Shown here: positions 55,365 to 63,442 of the stretch, in pieces
Numbering within the stretch: position 1 is the stretch's first letter
Layout of the letters: each line of letters opens with the position of its first letter
Source of the DNA: CAVRTJ01 sp964507185
Lineage (GTDB): Bacteria; Acidobacteriota; UBA4820; DSQY01
Direction of reading: 5' to 3'
Length of the DNA stretch: 64,000 nt
Assembly (NCBI GenBank): GCA_964507185.1
Contig: CAZDOY010000013.1
Location: forward strand, 1 to 64,000
Notes under the pieces: generated by a model
Database searches by the model: none
Seen by the model: the letters and a program-made list of their open reading frames with translations, nothing else
Told to the model about the DNA's origin: nothing
Made by a program: the position numbers and the translations under genes

Positions 55365-57230
55365 GTGGAATCGAACGCCGGCTCAAAAGACGGCGGGCAG
55401 GCCACGGGAAGCGGGCAGGACGGGCTGCAGATCCGGGAGCAGCCGTCCATCTCCCTTCCCAGGGGGCTGAAGAGACACGCCGGCAAGGACATGACGTCCA
55501 AGGCCGGGGAAAAACTCGGAACCTTTCTCGCCACGGCCCTGTGCGGAAACGATATAACCTCCTCCTGCCTGTACGTCGCGGCCATAAGCACGTATTACGC
55601 GGGCATTCTCGCGCCCGTGGTCCTGCTGATCGTCGCCTTCGTGCTCTATCTCTACCGGTGGGTGTACGCGGAGGTCGGGGACGCCCTTCCCCTCAACGGG
55701 GGCGCCTACAACTGCCTTCTCAACGTGACGACCAAATACCAGGCGTCCATGGCCGCCTGCATGACGATCCTGTCCTACATCGCCACGGCCGTCATCAGCG
55801 CCAAGACGGCGGTCATGTACGCCGACAGGCTCATCCCCGCCATCCCGGAAATCTGGGCCACCATCGCCATACTTTTCGTCTTCGCCATCCTGACCATCCT
55901 GGGCATCAGCGAATCGGCCAGGGTGGCGGCGGTGATCTTCGTCTTCCACCTGCTCGTGCTCGGGGTTTTTGCGCTGCTCGGCGCCTACAGGGTCTTCACG
56001 AGCCCGGCCCAGCTCGAGATCAACATGTCCATCCCCCCGCCGCACTCGCTCGGCATAGCCCTCTTTTTCGGCTTTTCCGCCGCCATGCTCGGGGTGTCCG
56101 GCTTCGAAAGCAGCGCCAACTTCATCGAGGAACAGAAAGACGGGGTCTTCCCCAAGACGCTGCGGAACATGTGGGGCATCGTCACCGTCTTCAATCCCCT
56201 CATCGCCCTGCTCGTGCTGGGGCTCATGCCCATGGGCGCCATTTCTGAGGCCAAGGATTTCCTGCTGGCCGACGCGGCGAACATCATGGCGGGTCACTGG
56301 TTCCAGCGGATCATCGCGCTGGATGCGGTCCTCGTGCTGTCCGGCGCCGTGCTCATGAGCTTCATCGGCGTGACGGGGCTCGTGCGGCGCATGGCGCTGG
56401 ACCGTTGCCTGCCCCAGTTCCTTCTCAAGACCAACCGAAGGAACACCCACCACCGGATCATCCTGACCTTCATGCTCCTGTGCGCGTCCATCATCGTCCT
56501 CACAAAGGGCGAACTCCTTTCCCTCGCCGGTGTGTACACGATCTCGTTCCTCGGCGTCATGAGCCTCTTCGCCCTGGGCAACATCCTGCTCAAAATCCGC
56601 CGGACCAAATTGCCCCGGCGCTTTCGCGCAGGCTGGCCGACGGTCTTCCTGGCGCTGTGCGCGACGCTGCTGGGCATCATCGGAAACGCCGTGATGAATC
56701 CCCAGAACATGGCGTTCTTCCTGACCTACTTCGTCCCCACCCTCCTGCTCGTAACGCTCATGCTCTTCCGGCACCACCTCCTCCGCTTCATCCTCCTGGT
56801 CGCCAACGACATGGTCGCCCGGGTCCGCGTCACCAACCACAAACTGAACGCGCTCGTCCAGAAGTATCTCGAGGTCCTCCACAGCCAGGGGGTCATCTTT
56901 TTCACCAAGGGGGATTCCGTGGCCAACCTGAACAAGGCGTTCCTTTACGTCATGAACAACGAGATCACGCGGAGGGTCACTGTGTTCCACGTCTACGAGG
57001 ATCCCGCCGACGTGCCCGCTCGTCTGGAAGAGGACTTGAAGACCCTCGACGAAATCTACCCCGAGCTGCACATCGAACTCGTAAAGCGCAAGGGCACCTT
57101 CGGCCCCGAATTGATCGAGGATATCTCCAGGGAGTACCAGATCCCAACGAACTACATGTTCATCGGCGCCCCGGGGAGCCACTTCCCCCACCGCATATCC
57201 ACCCTCGGCGGCGTGAGGGTCATCATCTGA
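55365..57230 (+). CDS. APC-superfamily permease with C-terminal universal-stress-like domain
   Basis: 621 residues from GTG 55365 with GGGGATCG upstream; ATG 55491 would remove an unconserved leader. About 12 membrane segments fill residues ~65-465 (ALCGNDITSSCLYVAAI; VSGFESSANFIEEQ). The cytoplasmic tail (~500-621) holds RRVTVFHVYEDP and a C-terminal FIGAPGSHFPHR like the nucleotide-binding end of UspA proteins. Such fusions are thought to sense ATP or cell stress and to gate transport. Substrate unknown. The second APC permease in 3 kb (see 52224), but the two are not close relatives. Confidence 0.85.
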   Translation: MESNAGSKDGGQATGSGQDGLQIREQPSISLPRGLKRHAGKDMTSKAGEKLGTFLATALCGNDITSSCLYVAAISTYYAGILAPVVLLIVAFVLYLYRWVYAEVGDALPLNGGAYNCLLNVTTKYQASMAACMTILSYIATAVISAKTAVMYADRLIPAIPEIWATIAILFVFAILTILGISESARVAAVIFVFHLLVLGVFALLGAYRVFTSPAQLEINMSIPPPHSLGIALFFGFSAAMLGVSGFESSANFIEEQKDGVFPKTLRNMWGIVTVFNPLIALLVLGLMPMGAISEAKDFLLADAANIMAGHWFQRIIALDAVLVLSGAVLMSFIGVTGLVRRMALDRCLPQFLLKTNRRNTHHRIILTFMLLCASIIVLTKGELLSLAGVYTISFLGVMSLFALGNILLKIRRTKLPRRFRAGWPTVFLALCATLLGIIGNAVMNPQNMAFFLTYFVPTLLLVTLMLFRHHLLRFILLVANDMVARVRVTNHKLNALVQKYLEVLHSQGVIFFTKGDSVANLNKAFLYVMNNEITRRVTVFHVYEDPADVPARLEEDLKTLDEIYPELHIELVKRKGTFGPELIEDISREYQIPTNYMFIGAPGSHFPHRISTLGGVRVII

Positions 57231-57520
57231 AGCACGAAGGATATCGGGGACTTGGGAATTGGGATTTTGGATCTGGGATTTAAAGGACGGCTTGGGACGG
57301 GCCTGCGAAGCCGCCGGTGAGAACCGCCGGGCTTTGAAATGCCCCTTAACTTCTTAACGCCTTCACCGCGCCGCGCTACGCGGTAAGCCGTCCGCCGTCT
57401 TCTTCGTGCCACCGACCATCGACAATTCGCTGGCGATCAAAACCTCGGAGGACTACCCGCGCCCTACTCACCTACTCACGGAATCCCTTACTCACCCCTT
57501 CCACAAGACCACTCGATCAC
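57231..57520. other. intergenic region with degenerate short repeats
   Basis: 290 bases between convergent genes. Contains the second copy of the TTGGGAATTGGGATTT repeat (57247-57284), then short irregular repeats of the forms TTAACTTCTTAAC (57346) and ACTCACC/TACTCAC (57465-57495), and a CCGCG-CTA-CGCGG hairpin at 57372. No gene. Confidence 0.6.
57247..57284. repeat. intergenic AT/G-rich repeat, copy 2
   Basis: The + strand reads TTGGGAATTGGGATTT followed by TTGGATCTGGGATTT-like units, the inverted counterpart of the copy near 52140. Confidence 0.6.
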
Positions 57521-58855
57521 TTAATCACCTGCCCCCGCCATCGCCTTGCGGAAGGGGAAGAGCAGGTAGGTGAGCGACGCCGTCCGGCCGAACATGAAGG
57601 CCGCCGCGGCGGCCGTGACGCCGACCAGATCGAAGCCCTTGATCCCGAGCATGAGCCCGAACACGATGCCGCACACCTCGATGGCGGTGCCCCACGTGAT
57701 GGGCCGGGTCACGCGCGAGGCCACCAGCATGGACCGCAGGAAGGAGAGCATGACCGACAGCGCGGGCATCAGCGCCAGTATCCGGATCGGCGTCACCGCC
57801 ACCCTGGTCAGCTCCGGAGACAGGCCCGAAACCCCTTCGAACCAGACGCCCGTGAGCGGGGTGAAGGCGATGCACGCCAGCCCGCTCGCGGCCAGCACCC
57901 CGAGCACCGTGGCGAACCGCCTCAACGACCGGTAGCCCTCCCGGTGCGGCCCCAGAAGCGCGATGCCCACTTCCTGGAAGGCCAGCCCCATGCTCCTGAA
58001 CAGGAACACCAGGGTGTTCACCACCGGCAGGACGGCCAGCGACTCGATGGCCATGCGGCTGTGGCCGAGGAAGAACGTGACCAGCGGATTGACGCCCAGC
58101 GTCAGCATGGACGTGAGGGCGAGCGGATAGTAGAAGCGCCAGATGAACCTGTAGGTCAGCGGTTCTCTCGGCGCCGTCGGATCGACCGGTTCCGGCCGCT
58201 CGTTGCGGCGAAGCCGGCCGATGCTGCCCCACGCCATGAGCCGGCTGAAGGCGGCCTCCGTCGTGACCCCCGCGGAGAGCGCCGCAGCACCCACCAGGGC
58301 GCCCGGGAGCCTGTAGACGAGGAAGAGCACCAGGGCCGTCGAGGCCATGAAGACGAGCCGCACCACGGTGCCGTAGGCCACCCTCCGCGTCAGCCCGTGC
58401 CTGATGAGGATCCCGTGGTTGAAGCGCCTGTACCCGATCGCCCCCGGCCAGGGCAGGAGCAGGATGCAGGCGATGTGCGTCAGGCGCGCGACGTTCGCGG
58501 GCAGGCCCATGAGGCGCTCGGTCATGAAGTAGAAAAACGGGGGCAGCAGGCACAGCCCGAAGAGAACGGTGATCAGGACGTTCAGGGAGTAGGTGAAGGC
58601 CCTCAGCCGGGTGAAGGACACGCGGTCCTCCACCAGGGCGGTGGAGGCGCTCATGATGAGGATGATGGGCGATTCCAGAAGCAGGGCGAAGGCGAAGGCG
58701 ACGCCGTAGGCGGCCAGATTGTACTTCGCCTCCGGCAGACGGGCGATCACGGCCGCGAGAAAGGGCCCCTCCACGGACATCATCAGCCACGTGGCGGCGA
58801 GCGGCATCCAGAATTTGAATATCCGGCCCTGCGTGAGTCGGCGACGCTCTTCCAT
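57521..58855 (-). CDS. ANKH/MATE-like multi-pass membrane protein (MOP superfamily)
   Basis: 444 residues with about 12 membrane segments and no soluble domain. Begins with FWMPLAATWLMMSVEGPFLAAVIARLPEA, close in style to the bacterial ANKH-like branch of the MOP flippase/exporter superfamily. Two six-helix halves are separated by a charged loop near residue 220. The function of this branch in bacteria is not known; the animal homologue ANKH exports ATP, citrate or pyrophosphate. No Shine-Dalgarno motif is evident before the ATG. Lies alone between convergent permease and divergent aldehyde dehydrogenase. Confidence 0.75.
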   Translation of the reverse strand: MEERRRLTQGRIFKFWMPLAATWLMMSVEGPFLAAVIARLPEAKYNLAAYGVAFAFALLLESPIILIMSASTALVEDRVSFTRLRAFTYSLNVLITVLFGLCLLPPFFYFMTERLMGLPANVARLTHIACILLLPWPGAIGYRRFNHGILIRHGLTRRVAYGTVVRLVFMASTALVLFLVYRLPGALVGAAALSAGVTTEAAFSRLMAWGSIGRLRRNERPEPVDPTAPREPLTYRFIWRFYYPLALTSMLTLGVNPLVTFFLGHSRMAIESLAVLPVVNTLVFLFRSMGLAFQEVGIALLGPHREGYRSLRRFATVLGVLAASGLACIAFTPLTGVWFEGVSGLSPELTRVAVTPIRILALMPALSVMLSFLRSMLVASRVTRPITWGTAIEVCGIVFGLMLGIKGFDLVGVTAAAAAFMFGRTASLTYLLFPFRKAMAGAGD

Positions 58856-58965
58856 GAACCGTTCCCAACCGGCGCCGTCACGACTTCAGGTCTGGCCTCC
58901 TCCGGCGCCCTGCGAAACGATAGCACATAAAGGCGAAGGGCACGGCGGCCTCTCCCCCCGTCCGA

Positions 58966-60591
58966 TCAGAAGATGAAATCCGTAGACAGGAAGCTCGAGC
59001 TGTGATCCCTCACGATGCCGTCTATCAACAGCTTGTTGGGATCGGTGGACTTGGCGGCCACGAGCGTGCGGATCGAAAAGACCCTGAGGGCGTCCGAGAC
59101 CGAAAGTGTGCCTTCCCCCGAGTCCTTCCGGCTGCAGAAGGGAAAGGTGTCCGGCCCGCGCTGGCACTGGCTGTTTATGTTGACTCTGCACACCTGGTTC
59201 ACGAGCGGATCGACGAGCTTCGCGATCACGCCGGGATTCGAGCCGAAAATGCTGACCTGCTGGCCGTAATTGGAATCGATGATATAGCGGATGGGCGTCT
59301 CGATGTCGTCGTAGGACGCCACGGGTATGACCGGCCCGAATTGCTCCTCGTTGTAGATTTTCATCTTGTCGTTGACCGGGTAAAGGATTGCCGGATAGAA
59401 GAAGGTGCCCGCCGTCGTGCCACCCTCCTCGTTGATGACATTGGCGCCCTTTTCCCTGGCGTCGTCGACGAGTTCGCTCATATGTTTCGTCTTTTCGATC
59501 TCGGGCAGCGGCGTGAGCTTTACGCCCTCTTCCCAGGGCATACCGAATTTCAGGGCCGCAACCTTCTTTGAGAGCCGGTCGAGAAAGACCCCGACGATGC
59601 TGGAATGGACCCAGAGTATCTTGAGGGCCGTACACCGCTGCCCGTTGTAGGACAAGGCCCCCAGCGCGCACTCGGACACGGCCAGATCGAGGTCCGCGTC
59701 CGGCAGGACGATCCCGGCGTTCTTCGCCTCCAGCCCCAGGACGCACCTCAGCCGGTGCGGCTTCGGGTGCTGTTTCTTGAGGATATCCGCGGCCCGGCTG
59801 CTCCCGATGAAGGCCAGCACGTCGATCCTGTCCGATCCCATCAAGGGGTGCGCCACGCTCTGCCCCCGCCCGAAGACCGTATTCACCACGCCCGCCGGGA
59901 AGGTATCCTTGAACGCCTCCAGCAGCGGGGAGTGAAGCAGGACGCCGAGTCTCGGAGGCTTGAAGATGACCGCGTTGCCCATGATCAGGGCGGGAATGAG
60001 CGTCGTGAAGGTCTCGTTGAGGGGGTAATTGTAGGGCCCCATGCACAGGACGACACCCAACGGGCCACGCCGTATCTGGCCGATGATGCCCTGGTGCAGC
60101 ACGAAGCGAGACGACGTGCGGTCGAGGTCCTTCATGGCGTCCACCGTATCCCTGATGTACTCGACCGTCCTGTCGAACTCCTTGGCGGCGTCCTCGTAGG
60201 ACTTTCCGATCTCCCACATGAGCAGCTTCACGACTTCGGCCCGTTTGTCCTTCATTCTGAAGCAGAAGTCCTCGACGTACTTGATCCGCTGGCGGACGGA
60301 CATGGTCGGCCACAATCCCCTTCCGTGGTCGTATGCCTTCACCGCGGCCTCCAGGGCCTCCATCGACTCCTTCTCGGTCATGAGGGGATAGCGGCCCAAC
60401 AGCTTCGGCTCGGGGCCGTTCGCCGTCTTGACCGGGACCGCCGCCAGCACGTCGCGGAAAGGGCCATCCCACCGGCGCAGCTCGCCGTTCACGAGGTACT
60501 TGTCGCAGATAATCGGTTCGTCGATCCGGAATTCGAGGGGAACCTCGCTCTCCGCCGGAAACATGTTCTCTATTCTCTCGTGCAGGTTCAT
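58966..60591 (-). CDS. GapN-like NADP-dependent aldehyde dehydrogenase
   Basis: 541 residues from ATG 60591, which has GGAGG nine bases upstream; ATG 60600 is too close to it. Aldehyde-dehydrogenase fold: cofactor motif with PLGVVLCMGPYNYPLNE, FIGSSRAADIL, catalytic Glu in LGLEAKN and catalytic Cys in NGQRCTA. The region CRVNINSQCQRGPDTFPFCSRKDSG resembles non-phosphorylating glyceraldehyde-3-phosphate dehydrogenase (GapN), which makes 3-phosphoglycerate and NADPH directly. It is about 50-60 residues longer than typical GapN. Divergent from glucan phosphorylase, which feeds the same pathway. Confidence 0.85.
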   Translation of the reverse strand: MNLHERIENMFPAESEVPLEFRIDEPIICDKYLVNGELRRWDGPFRDVLAAVPVKTANGPEPKLLGRYPLMTEKESMEALEAAVKAYDHGRGLWPTMSVRQRIKYVEDFCFRMKDKRAEVVKLLMWEIGKSYEDAAKEFDRTVEYIRDTVDAMKDLDRTSSRFVLHQGIIGQIRRGPLGVVLCMGPYNYPLNETFTTLIPALIMGNAVIFKPPRLGVLLHSPLLEAFKDTFPAGVVNTVFGRGQSVAHPLMGSDRIDVLAFIGSSRAADILKKQHPKPHRLRCVLGLEAKNAGIVLPDADLDLAVSECALGALSYNGQRCTALKILWVHSSIVGVFLDRLSKKVAALKFGMPWEEGVKLTPLPEIEKTKHMSELVDDAREKGANVINEEGGTTAGTFFYPAILYPVNDKMKIYNEEQFGPVIPVASYDDIETPIRYIIDSNYGQQVSIFGSNPGVIAKLVDPLVNQVCRVNINSQCQRGPDTFPFCSRKDSGEGTLSVSDALRVFSIRTLVAAKSTDPNKLLIDGIVRDHSSSFLSTDFIF

Positions 60592-61027
60592 TCGGGTCAT
60601 CCTCCAGTCGACAGGTCAACCGCGGGCCGCCGAAGCGCATTCTGACCCTGCCGGGAGTCCTGCGGCGGGCGCGGCTTTTCTCAAATCCATGTCGTTTACC
60701 TATGATAACCTACTTACCGCTTCGTTGCCACGAAACAGAGAACGTTGAACGATGATTCCATCAGGCATCGTCTTTTCCCCGGGAGCGACCACAGAAGAGA
60801 GCCGGGTGTTCTCGATGGGGGTAGACGGACCGCCTCCATGTGTGGTGTTCTGCCTCCAGGCGAACGGGCTCGACCGCCCTTCTTCGAATGGAAGAGGCCC
60901 GTGCGACGTTACCTATGGATGCCGGTGGGCTGGAAAACTCGAGCGCCGAGGCATCCAGCCGGCGGCGAAAGATCGAAAACTCGCACCGGCCCCATCCCCG
61001 AGGGCCGGACATATTTGGAGGAAATAG
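60592..61027. other. divergent region between aldehyde dehydrogenase and glucan phosphorylase
   Basis: 436 bases. Only small chance ORFs are present (for example 60745-61038, 97 codons), with no family-like features. An AT-rich patch at 60690-60720 could carry divergent promoters. The glucan phosphorylase ribosome site GGAGGAAA is at the right end. Leader of about 300 bases if transcription starts near the AT-rich patch. Confidence 0.5.
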
Positions 61028-63157
61028 ATGAACAATAACCACAGGTTCGATTACATCCCGGAAAGGATCCGCGGCCTCGGCAGACTGGCCTTCAACCTGT
61101 GGTGGTCGTGGCATCCCTCCGCCCGCGCGCTCTTCTGGGCGCTCGACCTCCAGTCGTGGCACGAGAGCGGCCACAATCCGCTGAAGATGCTCACCATCCT
61201 GCCTCCTGACGTGTTGGCCACCGCGGCGTCCGACCCGGATTTTCTCGCCCGCTACGACGCCGTGATGGAGCGCTTCGAGCACGAGACCGAGTCTTCCGCC
61301 GGACCCTTCACGGCCGAGTTCGGGCACCTCGAGGCGCCCATCGCCTACTTTTCGGCCGAGTACGGCCTCCACGTCACGCTGCCCCTCTACGCGGGCGGTC
61401 TGGGCATCCTCGCCGGGGACTACCTCAAGGAGTGCAGCGACCTGGCCATCCCCGTCGTCGCGGTCGGCCTCAGCTACTCGCGCGGTTACGTGACGCAGAG
61501 AATCAGGGAAGACGGTTCGCCCGAGGACGTGCGCGAGACGCTGGACAGGACGCACAACCCCATCACCCAGCTCACGGACGACAACGGCGCGCCCCTGCTG
61601 ATCCAGGTCCCCATCTTCGACCCGCCGGTCTACGTTGCCGTCTGGAAGGTGTCGGTCGGCCGCATCCCCCTCTACCTCCTGGATACGGATATCGAGATCA
61701 ATGCGCCGTGGGACCGGGCCATCTCCCACCACCTCTATGCCGCCACCCCCGAGCAGCGCCTCAGGCAGGAGATCGTACTCGGGATGGGGGGGGTCCGCGT
61801 CCTGGAAGTCCTGGGCATCCGTCCCTCGGCCCTCCACATCAACGAAGGGCACCCGGCGCTCGCCGTGCTTCAGCGGATGCGTCCGATGATCGAGGAGGGG
61901 ATCTCCTTCGAGGAGGCCCTGGGCCGCGTGCGGGAGACGAGCATCTTCACGACGCACACCCCCATCTCCGCCGGCACCGACATCTTTCCGGCGAAACTGA
62001 TCGAGAAGTACTTTGCAACCTGCTGTCGCGAACTGGGCATAGGACACGACGTCCTCGTGCAGATGGGCATCAACCCGAAGGACTCCGGGGCCGGCTTCAA
62101 CATGACGGTCTTCGCGCTCCGGGCATCCCGCTACTGCAACGCCGTGAGCAAGCGCCACGGAGAAGTCGCGCGGGACATGTGGGCCCATATCTGGCCCGGG
62201 GCCGCGCCGGAGAACGTGCCCATCGAGGCCATCACGAATGGCGTCCACCTCCCCACCTGGATCGACCCGCTCAAGCTCCAGCCCCTCCTCGACCAGTACC
62301 TGGGACCCGACTGGATCGAGCACCAGGACGACCCGGAGGTCTGGAAGCGCGTCGACGATATTCCGGACGAGGAGATCTGGCGCATCCACACCGACCTGAA
62401 GGTCCGCATGATCGACTACCTCAACAAACGCATCAGGGAGCGCTGGCAGGAGCGCATGATGTCGGCGGAGAGCGCCATCGCATCGGGCGCGCTCCTTGAG
62501 ACGAAGGTGCTGACCCTCGGCTTCGCGCGCCGCTTCACCAGCTACAAACGCCCGGACCTGCTGCTCCACGACGTAGAGCGCCTCAGGCGCCTGCTTCTCA
62601 ATTCCTGGCATCCCGTGCAGATCATCTTCGCCGGCAAGGCCCATCCCGCAGACATCGAGGGCAAGCGCCTGATCCAGAAGATCTACAGGCTCGCCCAGGA
62701 CTACAGGACGGCCGGCCGGATCGCCTTCGTGGAAGACTTCGAGCAGTCCCTGAGCAGCTACCTCGTCAGGGGCGTGGACATCTGGCTGAACAACCCCCTG
62801 CCGCCGATGGAAGCCAGCGGCACGAGCGGCATGAAGGCCAGCGTGAACGGCACGCTCAACCTGTCGATCATGGACGGATGGTGGGTCGAGGGCTACAACG
62901 AGGGGAACGGCTGGGCCTTCGGCGGCGAGAACGTTCAGGGCGACCGCACCCCCGCCGACGCCGAATCGCTCTACCGGATCCTGGAGGACAGGGTCGTGCC
63001 CCTCTACTACAAGCTGTCGAACGGCGGGATTCCCACCGGTTTCGTCCGCATGATGAAGGAATCGATCAAGAGCGTCGCGCCCTACTTCAGCACGCGCCGC
63101 ATGGTCAAGGAGTACGTCCACCGGTTCTACCTGAACGCCGTGGGCAAGTCCAGATAG
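61028..63157 (+). CDS. glgP: alpha-glucan phosphorylase, short GT35 type
   Basis: 709 residues. N-terminal DUF3417-type helical domain (FDYIPERIRGLGRLAFNLWW), then YFSAEYGLHVTLPLYAGGLG and SYSRGYVTQRI of GT35. C-terminal EASGTSGMKASVNGTLN contains the PLP-binding Lys. Releases glucose-1-phosphate from glycogen or maltodextrin using phosphate. Thermus/Thermotoga-like members are usually over 800 residues; this one is shorter, mainly after the PLP motif. A GGAGGAAA site precedes the ATG, and a double hairpin terminator follows. Confidence 0.95.
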   Translation: MNNNHRFDYIPERIRGLGRLAFNLWWSWHPSARALFWALDLQSWHESGHNPLKMLTILPPDVLATAASDPDFLARYDAVMERFEHETESSAGPFTAEFGHLEAPIAYFSAEYGLHVTLPLYAGGLGILAGDYLKECSDLAIPVVAVGLSYSRGYVTQRIREDGSPEDVRETLDRTHNPITQLTDDNGAPLLIQVPIFDPPVYVAVWKVSVGRIPLYLLDTDIEINAPWDRAISHHLYAATPEQRLRQEIVLGMGGVRVLEVLGIRPSALHINEGHPALAVLQRMRPMIEEGISFEEALGRVRETSIFTTHTPISAGTDIFPAKLIEKYFATCCRELGIGHDVLVQMGINPKDSGAGFNMTVFALRASRYCNAVSKRHGEVARDMWAHIWPGAAPENVPIEAITNGVHLPTWIDPLKLQPLLDQYLGPDWIEHQDDPEVWKRVDDIPDEEIWRIHTDLKVRMIDYLNKRIRERWQERMMSAESAIASGALLETKVLTLGFARRFTSYKRPDLLLHDVERLRRLLLNSWHPVQIIFAGKAHPADIEGKRLIQKIYRLAQDYRTAGRIAFVEDFEQSLSSYLVRGVDIWLNNPLPPMEASGTSGMKASVNGTLNLSIMDGWWVEGYNEGNGWAFGGENVQGDRTPADAESLYRILEDRVVPLYYKLSNGGIPTGFVRMMKESIKSVAPYFSTRRMVKEYVHRFYLNAVGKSR

Positions 63158-63169
63158 GCGCACAAAAGA

Positions 63170-63198
63170 AGCAGGGGATTGCGCCGCAATCCCCTGCT
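63170..63198. terminator. perfect 13-base hairpin after glgP
   Basis: AGCAGGGGATTGC and GCAATCCCCTGCT pair without mismatch around a 3-base loop, 13 bases after the glgP stop. No T-tract follows, so it probably acts together with the next hairpin or on the opposite strand. Confidence 0.7.
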
Positions 63199-63211
63199 CC
63201 AGAGAAAGGCT

Positions 63212-63239
63212 CCGGGTGCGATCACCCGGCGCTTTTTTT
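63212..63239 (+). terminator. Rho-independent terminator of glgP
   Basis: CCGGGTG and CACCCGG pair around CGAT, then CGC and seven T. The T-tract runs into the stop codon of the small gene on the other strand. Confidence 0.85.
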
Positions 63240-63418
63240 CAGTCTTCGTCGCGCATGATCGACCGCACCTTGTCAGCGACCTCCGGCGTGACCTCTTCCG
63301 GGCCGCGAAACTCCTTCGCGTGCGCCGCGGCCTCTTTCAGGGCCTCGTCTTCCGTCTCGCCCTTGATCACGGCGTCGCACTCGAAACCGGCGTCCTTGCA
63401 GCGAATCACCTTAGCCAT
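63239..63418 (-). CDS. DUF1059 small protein
   Basis: 59 residues. Starts MAKVIRCKDAGFECDAVIKG, has two Cys (CKDAGFEC) and GETEDEALKEAAAHAKE, the typical DUF1059 pattern of a Cys pair followed by an acidic E..(D/E)EAL.....HA helix. Function of the family is unknown. It is close upstream of the MBL-fold gene's 3' end but runs in the same direction, starting 24 bases after it. Cytoplasmic, no signal peptide. Confidence 0.85.
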   Translation of the reverse strand: MAKVIRCKDAGFECDAVIKGETEDEALKEAAAHAKEFRGPEEVTPEVADKVRSIMRDED

Positions 63419-63442
63419 TGTGCACTTCCCTTAAAGAGAATC

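Noticed and set aside
55383..57191. 602-codon open frame antisense to the APC-USP permease
   Set aside because: Highly polar, Asp/Glu/His-rich shadow; the sense strand has clear membrane helices.
57525..58868. 447-codon frame on the same strand as the ANKH-like gene but shifted
   Set aside because: Polar, Arg/Gly-rich shadow; the other frame encodes an ordered 12-helix membrane protein.
60745..61038. Small + strand ORF before glucan phosphorylase
   Set aside because: No Shine-Dalgarno, no conserved-looking segment, Arg/Gly/Pro-rich random composition; overlaps the glgP start.
60761..63163. 800-codon open frame antisense to glucan phosphorylase
   Set aside because: Covers exactly the sense gene and has no family motif; a GC-codon artefact.
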